Positions 1 to 10,853 of a stretch of DNA of 64,000 nucleotides are shown piece after piece. Numbering within the stretch: position 1 is the first letter of the stretch; every line of letters begins with the position of its first letter. The notes under the pieces were generated by a model. It did not search any database. It had not been told where the DNA came from and saw only the letters and a list, made by a program, of their open reading frames with translations. The translations under genes and the position numbers were made by a program. This DNA is from Marinobacter sp. SS5-14b (lineage in GTDB: Bacteria > Pseudomonadota > Gammaproteobacteria > Pseudomonadales > Oleiphilaceae), in contig NZ_JASSVM010000004.1 of the NCBI RefSeq assembly GCF_030541005.1, positions 372,001-436,000 on the forward strand, in the 5' to 3' direction.

Positions 1-111
1 ATGAAGATGATGAACCAGATCGAGGCCGACAAGGCTGGCACTGTCACCGAAATTCTGGTCGAAAACGGCCAGCCGGTGGAGTTTGACCAGCCCCTGGTCG
101 TCATTTCCTGA
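1..111 (+). CDS. accB: Biotin carboxyl carrier protein of acetyl-CoA carboxylase, C-terminal end
   Basis: The window opens inside this gene; only the last 36 codons are present, ending at TGA 109-111. The fragment starts with MKMMNQIEA, the core of the biotin-attachment motif (A)MKMMN, so the Lys at codon 2 is the residue that carries biotin in this family. The rest (V-x-G-Q-P-V-x-F-x-Q-P-L-V-V-I) is the usual end of the biotinyl/lipoyl barrel. It would carry carboxybiotin between biotin carboxylase and carboxyltransferase in malonyl-CoA synthesis. accC follows 24 bases later, the normal accBC operon order. The upstream part lies outside the window. Confidence 0.93.
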   Translation: MKMMNQIEADKAGTVTEILVENGQPVEFDQPLVVIS

Positions 112-135
112 ATTCGGTGATTGCTAACCATGGCT

Positions 136-1476
136 ATGTTAGAAAAAGTTCTGATCGCAAACCGCGGTGAAATCGCCCTGCGTATCCTCCGCGCCTGCAA
201 GGAGCTGGGCATCAAAACGGTGGCGGTCCACTCACAGGTAGACCGCGACCTCATGCACGTTCGGCTGGCAGACGAGACCGTCTGTATCGGCCCGAACAGC
301 CCGACGGAGAGCTACCTGAACATCCCCACCATCATCAGCGCTGCAGAAGTGACTGACTCGGTGGGCATTCACCCGGGCTACGGCTTTCTGGCGGAAAACG
401 CCGATTTTGCCGAGCAGGTCGAGAAAAGCGGCTTCCGCTTCATCGGCCCGCGGGCGGAAACCATCCGCCTGATGGGCAACAAGGTATCCGCCATTGAAGC
501 CATGAAGAAGGCCGGTGTCCCCACTGTGCCTGGCTCCGACGGCCCGCTGACCGATGACGACGAACGCAACCTGAAACTGGCCCGCCAGATCGGTTACCCG
601 GTGATGATCAAGGCGGCCTCAGGTGGCGGCGGCCGCGGCATGCAGGTGGTGCATTCCGAGGCCGCTCTGCTCAAAGCCGTCCAGATCACCCAGACCGAAG
701 CCAAGAACGCCTTCGGCGACCCGACCGTGTACCTGGAAAAGTTCCTGGAAACACCACGCCATGTGGAAGTTCAGGTGCTGGCCGACATGCACGGCAACGT
801 GATTCACCTGGGTGACCGGGACTGCTCCATGCAGCGCCGCAACCAGAAAGTCATTGAGGAAGCGCCCGCGCCGAACGTGAATCCGGAATCCCGCGAGCGC
901 ACCCTCAAAGCCTGCATCGATGCCTGTAAGGAAATCGGTTACGTCGGCGCCGGCACCTTCGAGTTCCTGTATCAGGACGGTGAGTTCTACTTCATCGAAA
1001 TGAACACCCGGGTACAGGTAGAGCACCCGGTGTCCGAAATGGTGACCGGCGTCGATATCGTGCGCGAGCAGCTGCGCATCGCCAGTGGCCTGCCGCTGCA
1101 ATACAGCCAGGACGAGATCCATATCAGCGGCCATGCCATCGAATGCCGGATCAACGCCGAAGACCCGCAAACGTTCGTGCCCAGCCCAGGCAAGGTCAAG
1201 CACTTCCATGCTCCCGGCGGCAATGGCATCCGGGTGGATTCCCATCTGTACAGCGGTTATACCGTGCCGCCGTACTACGATTCTCTGATCGCCAAACTGA
1301 TCACCTGGGGTGACGATCGGGAAATTGCCCGCCGGCGCATGAAGAATGCGCTGGATGAAATGGTGGTCGAGGGCATCAAGACCAATCAACCTCTGCATCG
1401 AAAACTGGTACGCGATGGTGGCTTTAAACAGGTAGACTTCACCATTCACTACCTCGAGAAACTGATGCGGGATTAA
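136..1476 (+). CDS. accC: Biotin carboxylase subunit of acetyl-CoA carboxylase
   Basis: It performs ATP- and bicarbonate-dependent carboxylation of biotin on AccB, the first step of fatty-acid synthesis. The 446-residue product starts [18 protein letters not shown], matching the family N terminus. Visible features are the ATP-grasp glycine loop GGGGRGM (about residues 164-170) and the catalytic [11 protein letters not shown] block (about 288-298). The reading frame is open from a TTG at 121 and has an ATG at 130, but homologues begin at the MLEK methionine, so 136 is preferred; no strong ribosome site separates these choices. It sits directly after accB and its stop is 2 bases before prmA, so it is probably co-transcribed with both. 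Confidence 0.97.
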   Translation: MLEKVLIANRGEIALRILRACKELGIKTVAVHSQVDRDLMHVRLADETVCIGPNSPTESYLNIPTIISAAEVTDSVGIHPGYGFLAENADFAEQVEKSGFRFIGPRAETIRLMGNKVSAIEAMKKAGVPTVPGSDGPLTDDDERNLKLARQIGYPVMIKAASGGGGRGMQVVHSEAALLKAVQITQTEAKNAFGDPTVYLEKFLETPRHVEVQVLADMHGNVIHLGDRDCSMQRRNQKVIEEAPAPNVNPESRERTLKACIDACKEIGYVGAGTFEFLYQDGEFYFIEMNTRVQVEHPVSEMVTGVDIVREQLRIASGLPLQYSQDEIHISGHAIECRINAEDPQTFVPSPGKVKHFHAPGGNGIRVDSHLYSGYTVPPYYDSLIAKLITWGDDREIARRRMKNALDEMVVEGIKTNQPLHRKLVRDGGFKQVDFTIHYLEKLMRD

Positions 1477-1478
1477 CC

Positions 1479-2375
1479 ATGCCCTGGATACAACTCCAGA
1501 TTCCAGCTGATCCGGACACCGCGGATCAGCTGGAAGACCTGTTAATGGAAATGGGCTCAGACGCCGTTTCCATGGAAGATGCAGCCGACCAGCCCCTGTA
1601 CGAACCCGATCCAGGCACCACACCGCTGTGGAGCAAAACCACCGTCACCGGACTGTTCCAGTCGGACCGGGATATTGAGCAATTGTGCTCCGACATCCGT
1701 GATGCCTGGCACCAGCAGACCCAGCAATCGCTCGCCGAGATCGAAGTCACCCTGGTCGAAGACAAAGACTGGGAACGAGCGTGGATGGACGACTTTCACC
1801 CCCTGCAATTCGGCGAACGCCTGTGGATTGTCCCCAGCTGGCACGAAGCCCCCGACCCTGACGCCGCCAACCTGCTGCTCGATCCCGGCCTCGCCTTTGG
1901 CACCGGCACCCACCCCACCACCGCCCTGTGCCTGCAATGGCTGGACGGCCAGGATGTGGCGGGCAAGCAGGTGACCGATTATGGCTGTGGCTCCGGTATT
2001 CTCGGCCTTGCGGCCCTGTTGCTGGGTGCCGAGCATGTGATCGGCGTCGACACCGACCCTCAGGCCCTCGAAGCCAGCCGGGACAACGCACGCCGGAACG
2101 GCGTCGAGGATCAGAAGCTCGACCTGTACCTGCCCGGTCACGATCCCGACACACAGGCCGACATCATGCTGGCCAACATTCTGGCTCAACCTTTGATTGG
2201 CTTGGCAGCCCGGCTCGCAGAACTGACAAAACCCGGCGGCAGCCTGGTGCTGTCCGGCATTCTTTCCAACCAGGCCCGTGACGTCATGGAGGCCTACGAG
2301 CCCTGGTTCATCATGGACGAGCCCGAACAGAAAGAAGAGTGGATACGCCTCACAGGACGTCGCAAGGACGGGTGA
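1479..2375 (+). CDS. prmA: Ribosomal protein L11 methyltransferase
   Basis: A 298-residue class I SAM methyltransferase that trimethylates L11 lysines and the N terminus in the cytoplasm. It has the family block DPGLAFGTGTHPTT (about residues 135-148), SAM motif I DYGCGSGILGLAAL (about 167-180) and the ANILAQPL motif (about 230-237). Length is normal for PrmA. The start codon lies 2 bases after the accC stop, so translation may be coupled. accBC-prmA adjacency is common in Gammaproteobacteria. Confidence 0.96.
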   Translation: MPWIQLQIPADPDTADQLEDLLMEMGSDAVSMEDAADQPLYEPDPGTTPLWSKTTVTGLFQSDRDIEQLCSDIRDAWHQQTQQSLAEIEVTLVEDKDWERAWMDDFHPLQFGERLWIVPSWHEAPDPDAANLLLDPGLAFGTGTHPTTALCLQWLDGQDVAGKQVTDYGCGSGILGLAALLLGAEHVIGVDTDPQALEASRDNARRNGVEDQKLDLYLPGHDPDTQADIMLANILAQPLIGLAARLAELTKPGGSLVLSGILSNQARDVMEAYEPWFIMDEPEQKEEWIRLTGRRKDG

Positions 2376-2397
2376 CGAATCAAACGTTTACGTCTAA

Positions 2398-2425
2398 ACT
2401 GCGTGATTCCTAGTCATCACGCAGT
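2398..2425. repeat. Perfect 10-bp inverted repeat between prmA and the zinc-ribbon gene
   Basis: Arms ACTGCGTGAT (2398-2407) and ATCACGCAGT (2416-2425) are perfect complements with an 8-base loop. There is no T-run after it, so it is not a standard intrinsic terminator. It lies 24 bases before the next start codon and could be a protein-binding site or a leader hairpin. Confidence 0.6.
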
Positions 2426-2448
2426 GACCAAGCGTTCAGGACGACAGC

Positions 2449-3669
<1,221 letters not shown>

Positions 3670-3758
3670 GCCCACAGCGGGTAGCGCAAAAGTCAACCAG
3701 AAAGCGCGAAAAATAATCAATTTTTTCGCCAATTTTCCCCTTCAATCAAATCCTCCCC

Positions 3759-3776
3759 GGCGGTATCATTACCGCC
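3759..3776. repeat. Small perfect hairpin in the dusB-fis leader
   Basis: GGCGGTA (3759-3765), loop TCAT, TACCGCC (3770-3776). It lies 82 bases upstream of the dusB start in the leader of the dusB-fis operon. No T-run follows. It may be a leader structure or the binding site of a regulator. Confidence 0.45.
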
Positions 3777-3857
3777 CTTCGGAAACCAAGCGGTCAGAAT
3801 TTGAACAGCCGCTACAAACCGAACGTTGCTTAACCCGCTGTGACACGGACTCAGATC

Positions 3858-4856
3858 ATGCTGCCAACGGCAAAAATCGGGCCGTACACCTTGCCCAACC
3901 CATTGATTGTTGCACCCATGGCGGGTGTAACAGATCGCCCGTTCCGACTACTTTGCCGGAGGATGGGTGCTGGACTGGCAGTGTCGGAAATGGTCATAGC
4001 GGACAGCAAGCTCTGGCATACACGCAAATCGCGTACCCGGATGAACCATCAAGGTGAACCGGAGCCCAGGTCGGTACAGATTGCCGGCGGAGACCCGGAG
4101 ATGCTGGCCGATGCAGCTCGGCAAAATGCCGAGTTCGGTGCCCAGATTATTGATATCAATATGGGGTGCCCGGCAAAGAAGGTCTGTAACAAGGCGGCCG
4201 GCTCTGCCCTGATGAAAGACGAAAAGCTGGTTCGCGCAATCCTGGAAGCTGTGGTTAACGCGGTAGACATTCCCGTCACCCTGAAAATGCGCACAGGCTG
4301 GGATCGCGATAACCGGAATGCCCCGGTCATTGCCAGGATGGCGGAAGACGCAGGCATTCAGGCTCTTGCCGTGCACGGCCGCACCCGTGCCGACAAATAC
4401 AACGGTGAGGCGGAGTACGACACGATCGCCGCAGTGAAGGCCAGCGTCGGTATCCCGGTATTCGCTAATGGCGATATCAGCACACCGGAAAAAGCCAGAG
4501 ACGTACTCGCCCATACCGGAGCCGATGGCTTGTTGATTGGCAGAGGCGCTCAGGGCAGGCCCTGGATTTTCCGGGAAATCCTGCACTTTCTGGAAACGGG
4601 AACGCATTGCCAGGCACCCGCCCTGGATGAAGTGGAGCAGATTCTCTCCGAGCATCTTGCCGAACTGCACAGCTTCTACGGTGACAAGATGGGCGTTCGT
4701 ATCGCCAGAAAACATGTGGGCTGGTATCTGCAGTCCCACGATGAAAGTAAACAGTTCCGCAGTCGCTTCAACGCTATCGAAGATACGCTGGAGCAGAAAG
4801 ACAGCATCGCACAGTACTTTGCACGCTTACGAAATGGAGAGGTATTCGCAGCATGA
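3858..4856 (+). CDS. dusB: tRNA-dihydrouridine synthase B
   Basis: A 332-residue FMN enzyme that reduces uridine to dihydrouridine in tRNA. The N terminus [24 protein letters not shown] and the catalytic-cysteine motif NMGCPAKKV (Cys104) are typical, as are the HGRTR and [14 protein letters not shown] flavin-phosphate motifs. The ATG at 3858 is chosen over an in-frame GTG at 3840 because it gives the usual DusB N terminus. It overlaps fis by 4 bases (ATGA), the conserved dusB-fis operon of Gammaproteobacteria, in which fis is translated from the dusB mRNA. Confidence 0.96.
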   Translation: MLPTAKIGPYTLPNPLIVAPMAGVTDRPFRLLCRRMGAGLAVSEMVIADSKLWHTRKSRTRMNHQGEPEPRSVQIAGGDPEMLADAARQNAEFGAQIIDINMGCPAKKVCNKAAGSALMKDEKLVRAILEAVVNAVDIPVTLKMRTGWDRDNRNAPVIARMAEDAGIQALAVHGRTRADKYNGEAEYDTIAAVKASVGIPVFANGDISTPEKARDVLAHTGADGLLIGRGAQGRPWIFREILHFLETGTHCQAPALDEVEQILSEHLAELHSFYGDKMGVRIARKHVGWYLQSHDESKQFRSRFNAIEDTLEQKDSIAQYFARLRNGEVFAA

Positions 4857-5170
4857 CCGCTGAGACTTTGGCAAACGACAACCTGAGCACCCCGGCCAAC
4901 GATGATCTGCATCAGTTGCACACGGTGAATAGCAGCGGCAACAGCGTCACACTTCGTGACAGTGTAGAAGTTGCCCTGAAGAACTACTTCGCCCAACTGG
5001 ATGGCACACCGGTATCTGAAGTTTACCAACTGGTGCTTTCTGAAGTGGAAGCGCCGTTGCTGGAAGAAGTAATGAAGTACACCCGCAACAACCAGACCAA
5101 GGCATCCACCATGCTTGGCCTGAACCGCGGCACCCTGCGCAAGAAACTCAAGCAGTACGGTCTGCTATAA
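4853..5170 (+). CDS. fis: Nucleoid-associated DNA-binding protein Fis
   Basis: 105 residues. The C-terminal helix-turn-helix [26 protein letters not shown] (about residues 79-105) is the Fis DNA-binding domain; the dimerisation helices are N-terminal (about 35-70). Fis bends DNA and activates stable-RNA and other promoters in fast growth. The start overlaps the dusB stop (ATGA at 4853) and an intrinsic terminator follows 16 bases after the stop, so dusB-fis is a closed unit. Confidence 0.97.
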   Translation: MTAETLANDNLSTPANDDLHQLHTVNSSGNSVTLRDSVEVALKNYFAQLDGTPVSEVYQLVLSEVEAPLLEEVMKYTRNNQTKASTMLGLNRGTLRKKLKQYGLL

Positions 5171-5186
5171 TCAGCTCAGACCCAAA

Positions 5187-5226
5187 AGGGCCTCCCGGAT
5201 GCGTTCGCGAGGCCCTTGTTCTTTAT
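5187..5226 (+). terminator. Intrinsic terminator after fis
   Basis: AGGGCCTC (5187-5194) pairs perfectly with GAGGCCCT (5209-5216), followed by TGTTCTTTAT. The T-rich tail is moderate. Confidence 0.85.
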
Positions 5227-5271
5227 ATCCAGGCTACATCCGGCTTATCTGACCAGCGAAGAAAGTGACCC

Positions 5272-6852
5272 ATGGCAAATCAGGCTAACACCCCCGTCCG
5301 TCGCGCTCTGATCAGCGTGAGTGATAAAACCGGCATCGTCGATTTCGGCCGTGCCCTGACCGAGCGCGGCATCGAGCTGCTGTCCACTGGCGGCACCTTC
5401 CGCCTGCTGCAGGAAAACAAGGTACCGGTAACGGAAGTCTCTGACTACACCGGCTTCCCGGAAATGATGGACGGCCGGGTCAAAACCCTGCATCCGAAGA
5501 TTCACGGTGGCATTCTGGGCCGTCGCGGCACCGACGACACCATCATGGGCGAACACGGCATCAACCCCATCGACATGGTGGTGGTGAACCTGTATCCGTT
5601 CGAAGAGACCGTGGCCAACCCGGACTGCGACCTGGCCACCGCCATTGAGAACATCGACATCGGCGGCCCCACCATGGTTCGCGCCGCCGCCAAGAACCAC
5701 AACGATGTGGCCATTGTGGTGAACGCCTCCGACTACAGCCGGGTACTGAAAGAGCTGGCGGACAACGACGGCGAGCTGACCTACAGCACTCGCTTCGACC
5801 TGGCGGTAAAAGCCTTCGAGCACACCGCCGGTTACGACGGTGCCATCGCCAACTACCTGGGCGGCCGTACCCCGGACAACGACAACGCCGACTTCCCCCG
5901 CACCTTCAACGCCCAGTTCGTGAAGGTTCAGGACATGCGTTACGGCGAAAACCCGCACCAGCGCGCTGCCTTCTACGCCGAGCGCAACCCAAAAGAAGCC
6001 TGCGTGGCCACCGCCAAACAGCTGCAGGGCAAGGAACTGAGCTACAACAACGTAGCTGACACCGACGCCGCCCTCGAGTGCGTGAAGCCCTTCGCAGACC
6101 CGGCCTGTGTCATCGTCAAGCACGCCAATCCCTGCGGTGTGGCCATCGGCACCGACATTCTGCAAGCTTACGAACTGGCCTTCGCTACCGACCCCACGTC
6201 CGCCTTCGGAGGCATCATCGCCTTCAACCGGGAACTGGATGCGGCCACCGCTAAGGCGATTGTGGACCGTCAGTTCGTGGAAGTGATCATCGCCCCGAGT
6301 GTGGCTCCGGAAGCGGTCGAAATCGTTGCCGCCAAGAAGAACGTTCGCCTTCTGGCCTGCGGCGAGTTCGACGGTGAGCGCGCCCAGACCATGGACTACA
6401 AGCGCGTGACCGGCGGCCTGCTGGTGCAGGACCGGGATCTCGGCATGGTGGCCATGGAAGACGTAAAAGTCGTCACCAAGCGCCAGCCTACCGAACAGGA
6501 ACTGAACGACCTGCTGTTCGCCTGGGAAGTGGCCAAGTACGTGAAATCCAACGCCATCGTCTACGCCAAAGCCGGTCGCACCATCGGTGTCGGTGCCGGC
6601 CAAATGAGCCGGGTTTACAGTGCGAAAATTGCCGGCATCAAAGCCGCTGACGAGGGCCTGGAAGTAAAAGGCTCAGTCATGTCATCCGACGCATTTTTCC
6701 CGTTCCGCGACGGCATCGATGCCGCCGCCGCTGCCGGTATCACCGCAGTGATCCAGCCGGGCGGTTCCATGCGCGACCAGGAAGTGATCGACGCCGCCAA
6801 CGAGCATGGCATTGCCATGGTCTTCACCGGCATGCGCCATTTCCGTCACTGA
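5272..6852 (+). CDS. purH: Bifunctional AICAR formyltransferase / IMP cyclohydrolase
   Basis: A 526-residue enzyme for the last two steps of IMP synthesis. Residues 1 to about 200 form the IMP cyclohydrolase (methylglyoxal-synthase-like fold; [16 protein letters not shown] and STGGTFRLL near the start, and NLYPFE). The rest is AICAR transformylase, with the catalytic KHANPCG motif at about 283-289. Length is standard. purD follows after 22 bases with its own ribosome site and a shared terminator, giving the usual purHD operon. Confidence 0.98.
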   Translation: MANQANTPVRRALISVSDKTGIVDFGRALTERGIELLSTGGTFRLLQENKVPVTEVSDYTGFPEMMDGRVKTLHPKIHGGILGRRGTDDTIMGEHGINPIDMVVVNLYPFEETVANPDCDLATAIENIDIGGPTMVRAAAKNHNDVAIVVNASDYSRVLKELADNDGELTYSTRFDLAVKAFEHTAGYDGAIANYLGGRTPDNDNADFPRTFNAQFVKVQDMRYGENPHQRAAFYAERNPKEACVATAKQLQGKELSYNNVADTDAALECVKPFADPACVIVKHANPCGVAIGTDILQAYELAFATDPTSAFGGIIAFNRELDAATAKAIVDRQFVEVIIAPSVAPEAVEIVAAKKNVRLLACGEFDGERAQTMDYKRVTGGLLVQDRDLGMVAMEDVKVVTKRQPTEQELNDLLFAWEVAKYVKSNAIVYAKAGRTIGVGAGQMSRVYSAKIAGIKAADEGLEVKGSVMSSDAFFPFRDGIDAAAAAGITAVIQPGGSMRDQEVIDAANEHGIAMVFTGMRHFRH

Positions 6853-6874
6853 TCAACGTATTCAGGAGCAGCAC

Positions 6875-8164
6875 ATGAACATTCTGGTTATTGGCAGTGG
6901 CGGGCGCGAACACGCCCTGGCGTGGAAAGCAGCCCAGTCTCCGCAGGCAGACAAGGTCTTCGTGGCGCCGGGTAACGCCGGTACCGCCCGGGAACCGAAC
7001 CTGGAGAACGTCAACCTGGACGCGATGGACCTGGACGGCCTGGCCAACTTCGCCGAGCAGAACAACGTCGGCCTGACCATCGTTGGCCCGGAAGCCCCGC
7101 TGGTTGCGGGCGTGGTGGACAAGTTCGAGGCCCGCGGCCTGCGCATCTTCGGCCCCAGCGCCGGTGCGGCCCAGCTGGAAGGCTCCAAGGCCTTCACCAA
7201 GGACTTCCTGGCCCGCCAGAAGATCCCGACCGCCGACTACGCCAACTTCACCGATGTAGACGAAGCCCTCGCCTACGTGCGTGAAAAAGGCGCACCGATT
7301 GTGGTCAAGGCCGACGGCCTGGCCGCCGGTAAAGGCGTAATCGTGGCCATGACCCTGGAAGAAGCCGAAGACGCCATCCGCGACATGCTCGCGGGCAATG
7401 CCTTCGGTGATGCCGGCAGCCGCGTGGTGGTGGAAGAATTCCTGGACGGCGAAGAAGCCTCGTTCATCGTGATGGTCGACGGCAAGAACGTGCTGGCCAT
7501 GGCCACCTCCCAGGACCACAAGCGGGTAGGCGACGGCGACACCGGCCCCAACACCGGCGGCATGGGCGCCTACTCTCCGGCCCCGGTAGTCACGGCCGCT
7601 GTTCACCAGCGCATCATGGACGAAGTGATCTACCCCACCGTCAACGGCATGGCGGCCGAAGGTCATCCTTACAAAGGCTTCCTCTACGCCGGCCTGATGA
7701 TCGACACCAACGGTGCGCCGAAAGTGATCGAGTTCAACTGCCGCTTCGGCGACCCGGAAACCCAGCCGATCATGCTGCGCATGAAATCTGACATGGTTGA
7801 ACTGTGCCAGGCGGCCGTGGACGGCAAGCTGGACCAGTGCGACTCCGAGTGGGACGAACGAGCCTCCGTAGGCATCGTGCTGGCTGCCGGCGGCTATCCA
7901 TCCGACTACAGCAAGGGCGATGTCATCTCCGGCCTGCCGGAAGGTGAAACCGAAGGTGAGAAGGTCTTCCACGCCGGCACCAAGCTTAACGGCGACGACG
8001 TTGTCACCGCCGGCGGCCGCGTACTCTGCGCCACCGCCCTGGGCAACAGCGTGACCGAAGCCCAGCAACGGGCCTATGAGCTGGCAAAGAAAATCAGCTG
8101 GAACGGTATGTTCTACCGCAACGACATTGCCTACCGGGCCATTGCCCGGGAACAACAAAGCTGA
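6875..8164 (+). CDS. purD: Phosphoribosylamine-glycine ligase (GAR synthetase)
   Basis: A 429-residue ATP-grasp enzyme joining glycine to phosphoribosylamine in purine synthesis. The N terminus MNILVIGSGGREHALAWK is diagnostic, and KADGLAAGKGV and NTGGMGAY motifs are present. The start at 6875 is preceded by AGGAG (6864-6868); the frame is open further upstream inside purH, but that part is not conserved. Downstream member of purHD. Confidence 0.97.
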   Translation: MNILVIGSGGREHALAWKAAQSPQADKVFVAPGNAGTAREPNLENVNLDAMDLDGLANFAEQNNVGLTIVGPEAPLVAGVVDKFEARGLRIFGPSAGAAQLEGSKAFTKDFLARQKIPTADYANFTDVDEALAYVREKGAPIVVKADGLAAGKGVIVAMTLEEAEDAIRDMLAGNAFGDAGSRVVVEEFLDGEEASFIVMVDGKNVLAMATSQDHKRVGDGDTGPNTGGMGAYSPAPVVTAAVHQRIMDEVIYPTVNGMAAEGHPYKGFLYAGLMIDTNGAPKVIEFNCRFGDPETQPIMLRMKSDMVELCQAAVDGKLDQCDSEWDERASVGIVLAAGGYPSDYSKGDVISGLPEGETEGEKVFHAGTKLNGDDVVTAGGRVLCATALGNSVTEAQQRAYELAKKISWNGMFYRNDIAYRAIAREQQS

Positions 8165-8191
8165 GACTCAGACTCGACGGGAACCCGCGTC

Positions 8192-8218
8192 AGCCCGGTC
8201 ATTGACCGGGCTTTTTTA
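8192..8218 (+). terminator. Intrinsic terminator after purD
   Basis: AGCCCGGTC (8192-8200) pairs perfectly with GACCGGGCT (8204-8212), followed by six T residues. Confidence 0.93.
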
Positions 8219-8261
8219 TGGGTTACTGTTAGCCCCTCATTCCAGTGAAAAGGAGTTCCGT

Positions 8262-9197
8262 GTGACCCGCACTTCGGCCAACCTTGTTTTTCTTCTTCTA
8301 GCCACGCTGCTTCTCAGCGCCTGTTCACGACAGGGAGTCTACGAGTCAGCCATCGGCTGGGAACGCTCCAGCTCAGGCCTGGAGCCGGCCCAATTGACTG
8401 TCGGCAACCTGGAGATTGCCTACCTGAAGAGCAAAGAGCGTGTTGAGGGCGATACCGTGGTGCTGATCCACGGTTTCGGCGCCAACAAAGACAACTGGAC
8501 CCGCCTGGCCAAAGAGTTCAAAGGCGAGTTCAACGTTTACGCATTTGACCTGCCGGGCCATGGAGAAAGCAGCAAACCACTGGATATCGGCTATCGTTTT
8601 GAAGATCAGGTTCGTTACCTGAATCAGATCCTTGCCGAGCTGGGCATTACCCGGGCTCATATGATGGGCAACTCCATGGGCGGAGCTATCACTGCACTGT
8701 ATGCCGCCACTCACCCGGAACAGGTTCAGTCCGCCGTGCTGTTCAACCCGGCTGGCATCTTTGAATACGACAGCGAACTGGTGGGCCTGGTGATTGAGGG
8801 CGACAACCCGCTGATCCCGAAAAAAGAAGGAGACTTTGATCGCCTGCTGGATTTCGCCCTGGAGAAGCGCCCGTTCGTGCCCTGGCCGATCTTTGACGTC
8901 ATGGAAGAGAAAGCCATTGCCAACCAGGAGGTCAACCAGGTCATCTTTGCTGCCATCCGCGATACCGGCTTTGAGCCCGACTTCCGTAACGCCATCACCG
9001 GCATTGAAGCGCCGGTCCTGGTGCTCTGGGGCAAGCTCGACCGGGTGATCAACTACCGGAATGCTGATGTTTTTGTCGACGTAATTCCCAATGCCCGAAA
9101 AGTGATTCTCGAAGACATTGGCCACGCACCCATGGTGGAAGCCCCGGAAAGGTCCGCAGAACTGTTCAGAAACTTTCTGACCGAACAGCAGCCCTGA
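8262..9197 (+). CDS. Alpha/beta-hydrolase lipoprotein
   Basis: 311 residues from a GTG start preceded by AAAAGGAG. Residues 1-21 form a lipoprotein signal (LLLATLLLSAC) with Cys21 as the predicted lipidated residue; the residue after it is Ser, which usually sends the protein to the outer membrane. The body is an alpha/beta-hydrolase: HGFGANKDNW oxyanion region, nucleophile GNSMGG, acid in WGKLDRVIN, and His in IGHAPMVE. A lipase or esterase role is likely but the substrate is unknown. It stands alone between the purD terminator and the antiporter gene. Confidence 0.85.
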   Translation: MTRTSANLVFLLLATLLLSACSRQGVYESAIGWERSSSGLEPAQLTVGNLEIAYLKSKERVEGDTVVLIHGFGANKDNWTRLAKEFKGEFNVYAFDLPGHGESSKPLDIGYRFEDQVRYLNQILAELGITRAHMMGNSMGGAITALYAATHPEQVQSAVLFNPAGIFEYDSELVGLVIEGDNPLIPKKEGDFDRLLDFALEKRPFVPWPIFDVMEEKAIANQEVNQVIFAAIRDTGFEPDFRNAITGIEAPVLVLWGKLDRVINYRNADVFVDVIPNARKVILEDIGHAPMVEAPERSAELFRNFLTEQQP

Positions 9198-9272
9198 CAC
9201 CAACAGCCACTACATTTACGAGTAAAAAACCGGTAAGGTTTCTGGCCTGATTTACCATCAAAAGAACGAGCC

Positions 9273-10853
9273 ATGCCTGAAGCCATCTGGATCAGTTTTG
9301 CCTTTGTTATCGGCCTGCTCGTTAAGGGCATAGGCCTGCCGCCACTGGTGGGTTACCTGGCTGCGGGCTTTGTTCTCAGTGGGCTGGCCTCTGTCACCGA
9401 CATCAGCGCAGAACCTACCGATGTGCTGGCTCACATCGCCCACTTGGGTGTGCTTCTGCTGTTATTTACCGTGGGCCTCAAACTGAAGCTCCGGTCGATC
9501 ATCAGCCCGGAAGTCATTGGCGGCAGCCTGCTGCACTTCGGCATCACCTGTGTGGTGTTTGCCCCCGGTCTCTACCTGCTATTCGAGCTGGACTGGACCA
9601 CGGCCCTGATGCTGGCCATTGCGCTTTCGTTTTCCAGTACAGTGCTGGCCGCAAAGGTTCTGGAAAGCAAACGGGAGCTGCGAGCCTTCCACGGGCGAGT
9701 CGCCATTGGCATCCTGATCATGCAGGACCTCATCGCACTGGTGGTGATGAGCCTGGCCGCCGGCAAAACCCCATCCGAGTGGGCATTGATTGTCTTCGGC
9801 CTGCCCTTGCTGCGACCACTACTCTATCGGCTGCTGGATGCCAGCGGCCACGACGAATTGCTGGTATTGCTCGGCTTGCTGTTGGCCCTGGTGGTCGGCG
9901 GCCTCGGTTTTGAAGCCGTCGGCCTGAGTTCCGAGCTGGGAGCTCTGGTGTTCGGTGCCATGTTGGCCAATCATCCGCGCTCACAAGAGCTGGCTAAATC
10001 CCTGTGGAGCGTTAAAGAAATCTTCCTGGTGGGTTTCTTCCTGCAGATCGGCATCGGCGGATTACCTGACCAGCAGGCACTGATCTTTGCGCTGGTGGCC
10101 ACACTGCTTCTGCCGCTCAAAGGCATCCTGTTCTTTTTCCTGCTCACCGGCTTCCGCCTGCGCGGGCGAAGCAGTTTTCTTACCTCATTGTCCCTGACCA
10201 ACTACAGTGAGTTCGGGCTTATCGTCGCCAGTGTTGCCTTGCCTGAGTGGCTGGTTCCGCTCGCCATCACCGTCTCTCTGTCATTTGTCATATCGGCGCC
10301 GCTAAACCGCTTTGCCCATACCCTGTTCGAGAAAATCGGGCGTCATATCGTCCCGTTCGAGAGCCGTAAACGGCACCCGGACGAGCAACCGATTTCCCTG
10401 GGAGACACCAAAGTACTGGTTATGGGCATGGGGCGCACCGGCACCGCAACCTACGACTGGCTCCAACCCCAGGAAGCCAAAATCATGGGCCTGGACTCAG
10501 ACCCGGCGAAAGCCGAGAAGCACCGGAAAGAAGGCCGCAACGTCGTGTTCGCCGACGCTGAAGACACCACCTTCTGGGAGGGTTTGCACATGCCCGCCCT
10601 GCAGTCTGTGGTGCTGGCGATGAACGACATTGAAGGCAAACTGATTGCCGCGAGAATGCTCAGGAAACTGGGCTTTAGCGGCTATATCGTTGCCCATACC
10701 ATGTTCGCAGATGAAGCCCGAAAAATCCGCGAAGCAGGAGCGGATCAGGCCTACCTGACCATGAGTGAGACCGGGGTCGCCCTGGCCAGCCATCTTCTGG
10801 ATAACACCAAAGCGAAGGAGCGGCAGAAGCACCAGGGCTCTGACCATGTTTGA
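9273..10853 (+). CDS. Kef-type monovalent cation/proton antiporter with NAD-binding RCK domain
   Basis: 526 residues. About residues 1-365 are a CPA2-type transporter of many hydrophobic helices (start MPEAIWISFAFVIGLLVKGIGLPPLVGYLAAG). About 378 onward is a TrkA-N/RCK domain with nucleotide motif VLVMGMGRTG. The architecture is that of the KefB/YbaL group, used for K+/H+ exchange in pH or electrophile stress; the ion is not decided by sequence. No KefF/KefG ancillary gene is adjacent. Its last 8 bases overlap the start of the Hen1-like gene, so the two may be translationally coupled. Confidence 0.88.
   Translation: MPEAIWISFAFVIGLLVKGIGLPPLVGYLAAGFVLSGLASVTDISAEPTDVLAHIAHLGVLLLLFTVGLKLKLRSIISPEVIGGSLLHFGITCVVFAPGLYLLFELDWTTALMLAIALSFSSTVLAAKVLESKRELRAFHGRVAIGILIMQDLIALVVMSLAAGKTPSEWALIVFGLPLLRPLLYRLLDASGHDELLVLLGLLLALVVGGLGFEAVGLSSELGALVFGAMLANHPRSQELAKSLWSVKEIFLVGFFLQIGIGGLPDQQALIFALVATLLLPLKGILFFFLLTGFRLRGRSSFLTSLSLTNYSEFGLIVASVALPEWLVPLAITVSLSFVISAPLNRFAHTLFEKIGRHIVPFESRKRHPDEQPISLGDTKVLVMGMGRTGTATYDWLQPQEAKIMGLDSDPAKAEKHRKEGRNVVFADAEDTTFWEGLHMPALQSVVLAMNDIEGKLIAARMLRKLGFSGYIVAHTMFADEARKIREAGADQAYLTMSETGVALASHLLDNTKAKERQKHQGSDHV

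Noticed and set aside
5245..6603. 452-codon antisense frame opposite purH
   Set aside because: Low-complexity Val/Gly/His composition with no recognisable domain; it mirrors a strongly conserved purH frame, as is common in GC-rich codon-biased genes.
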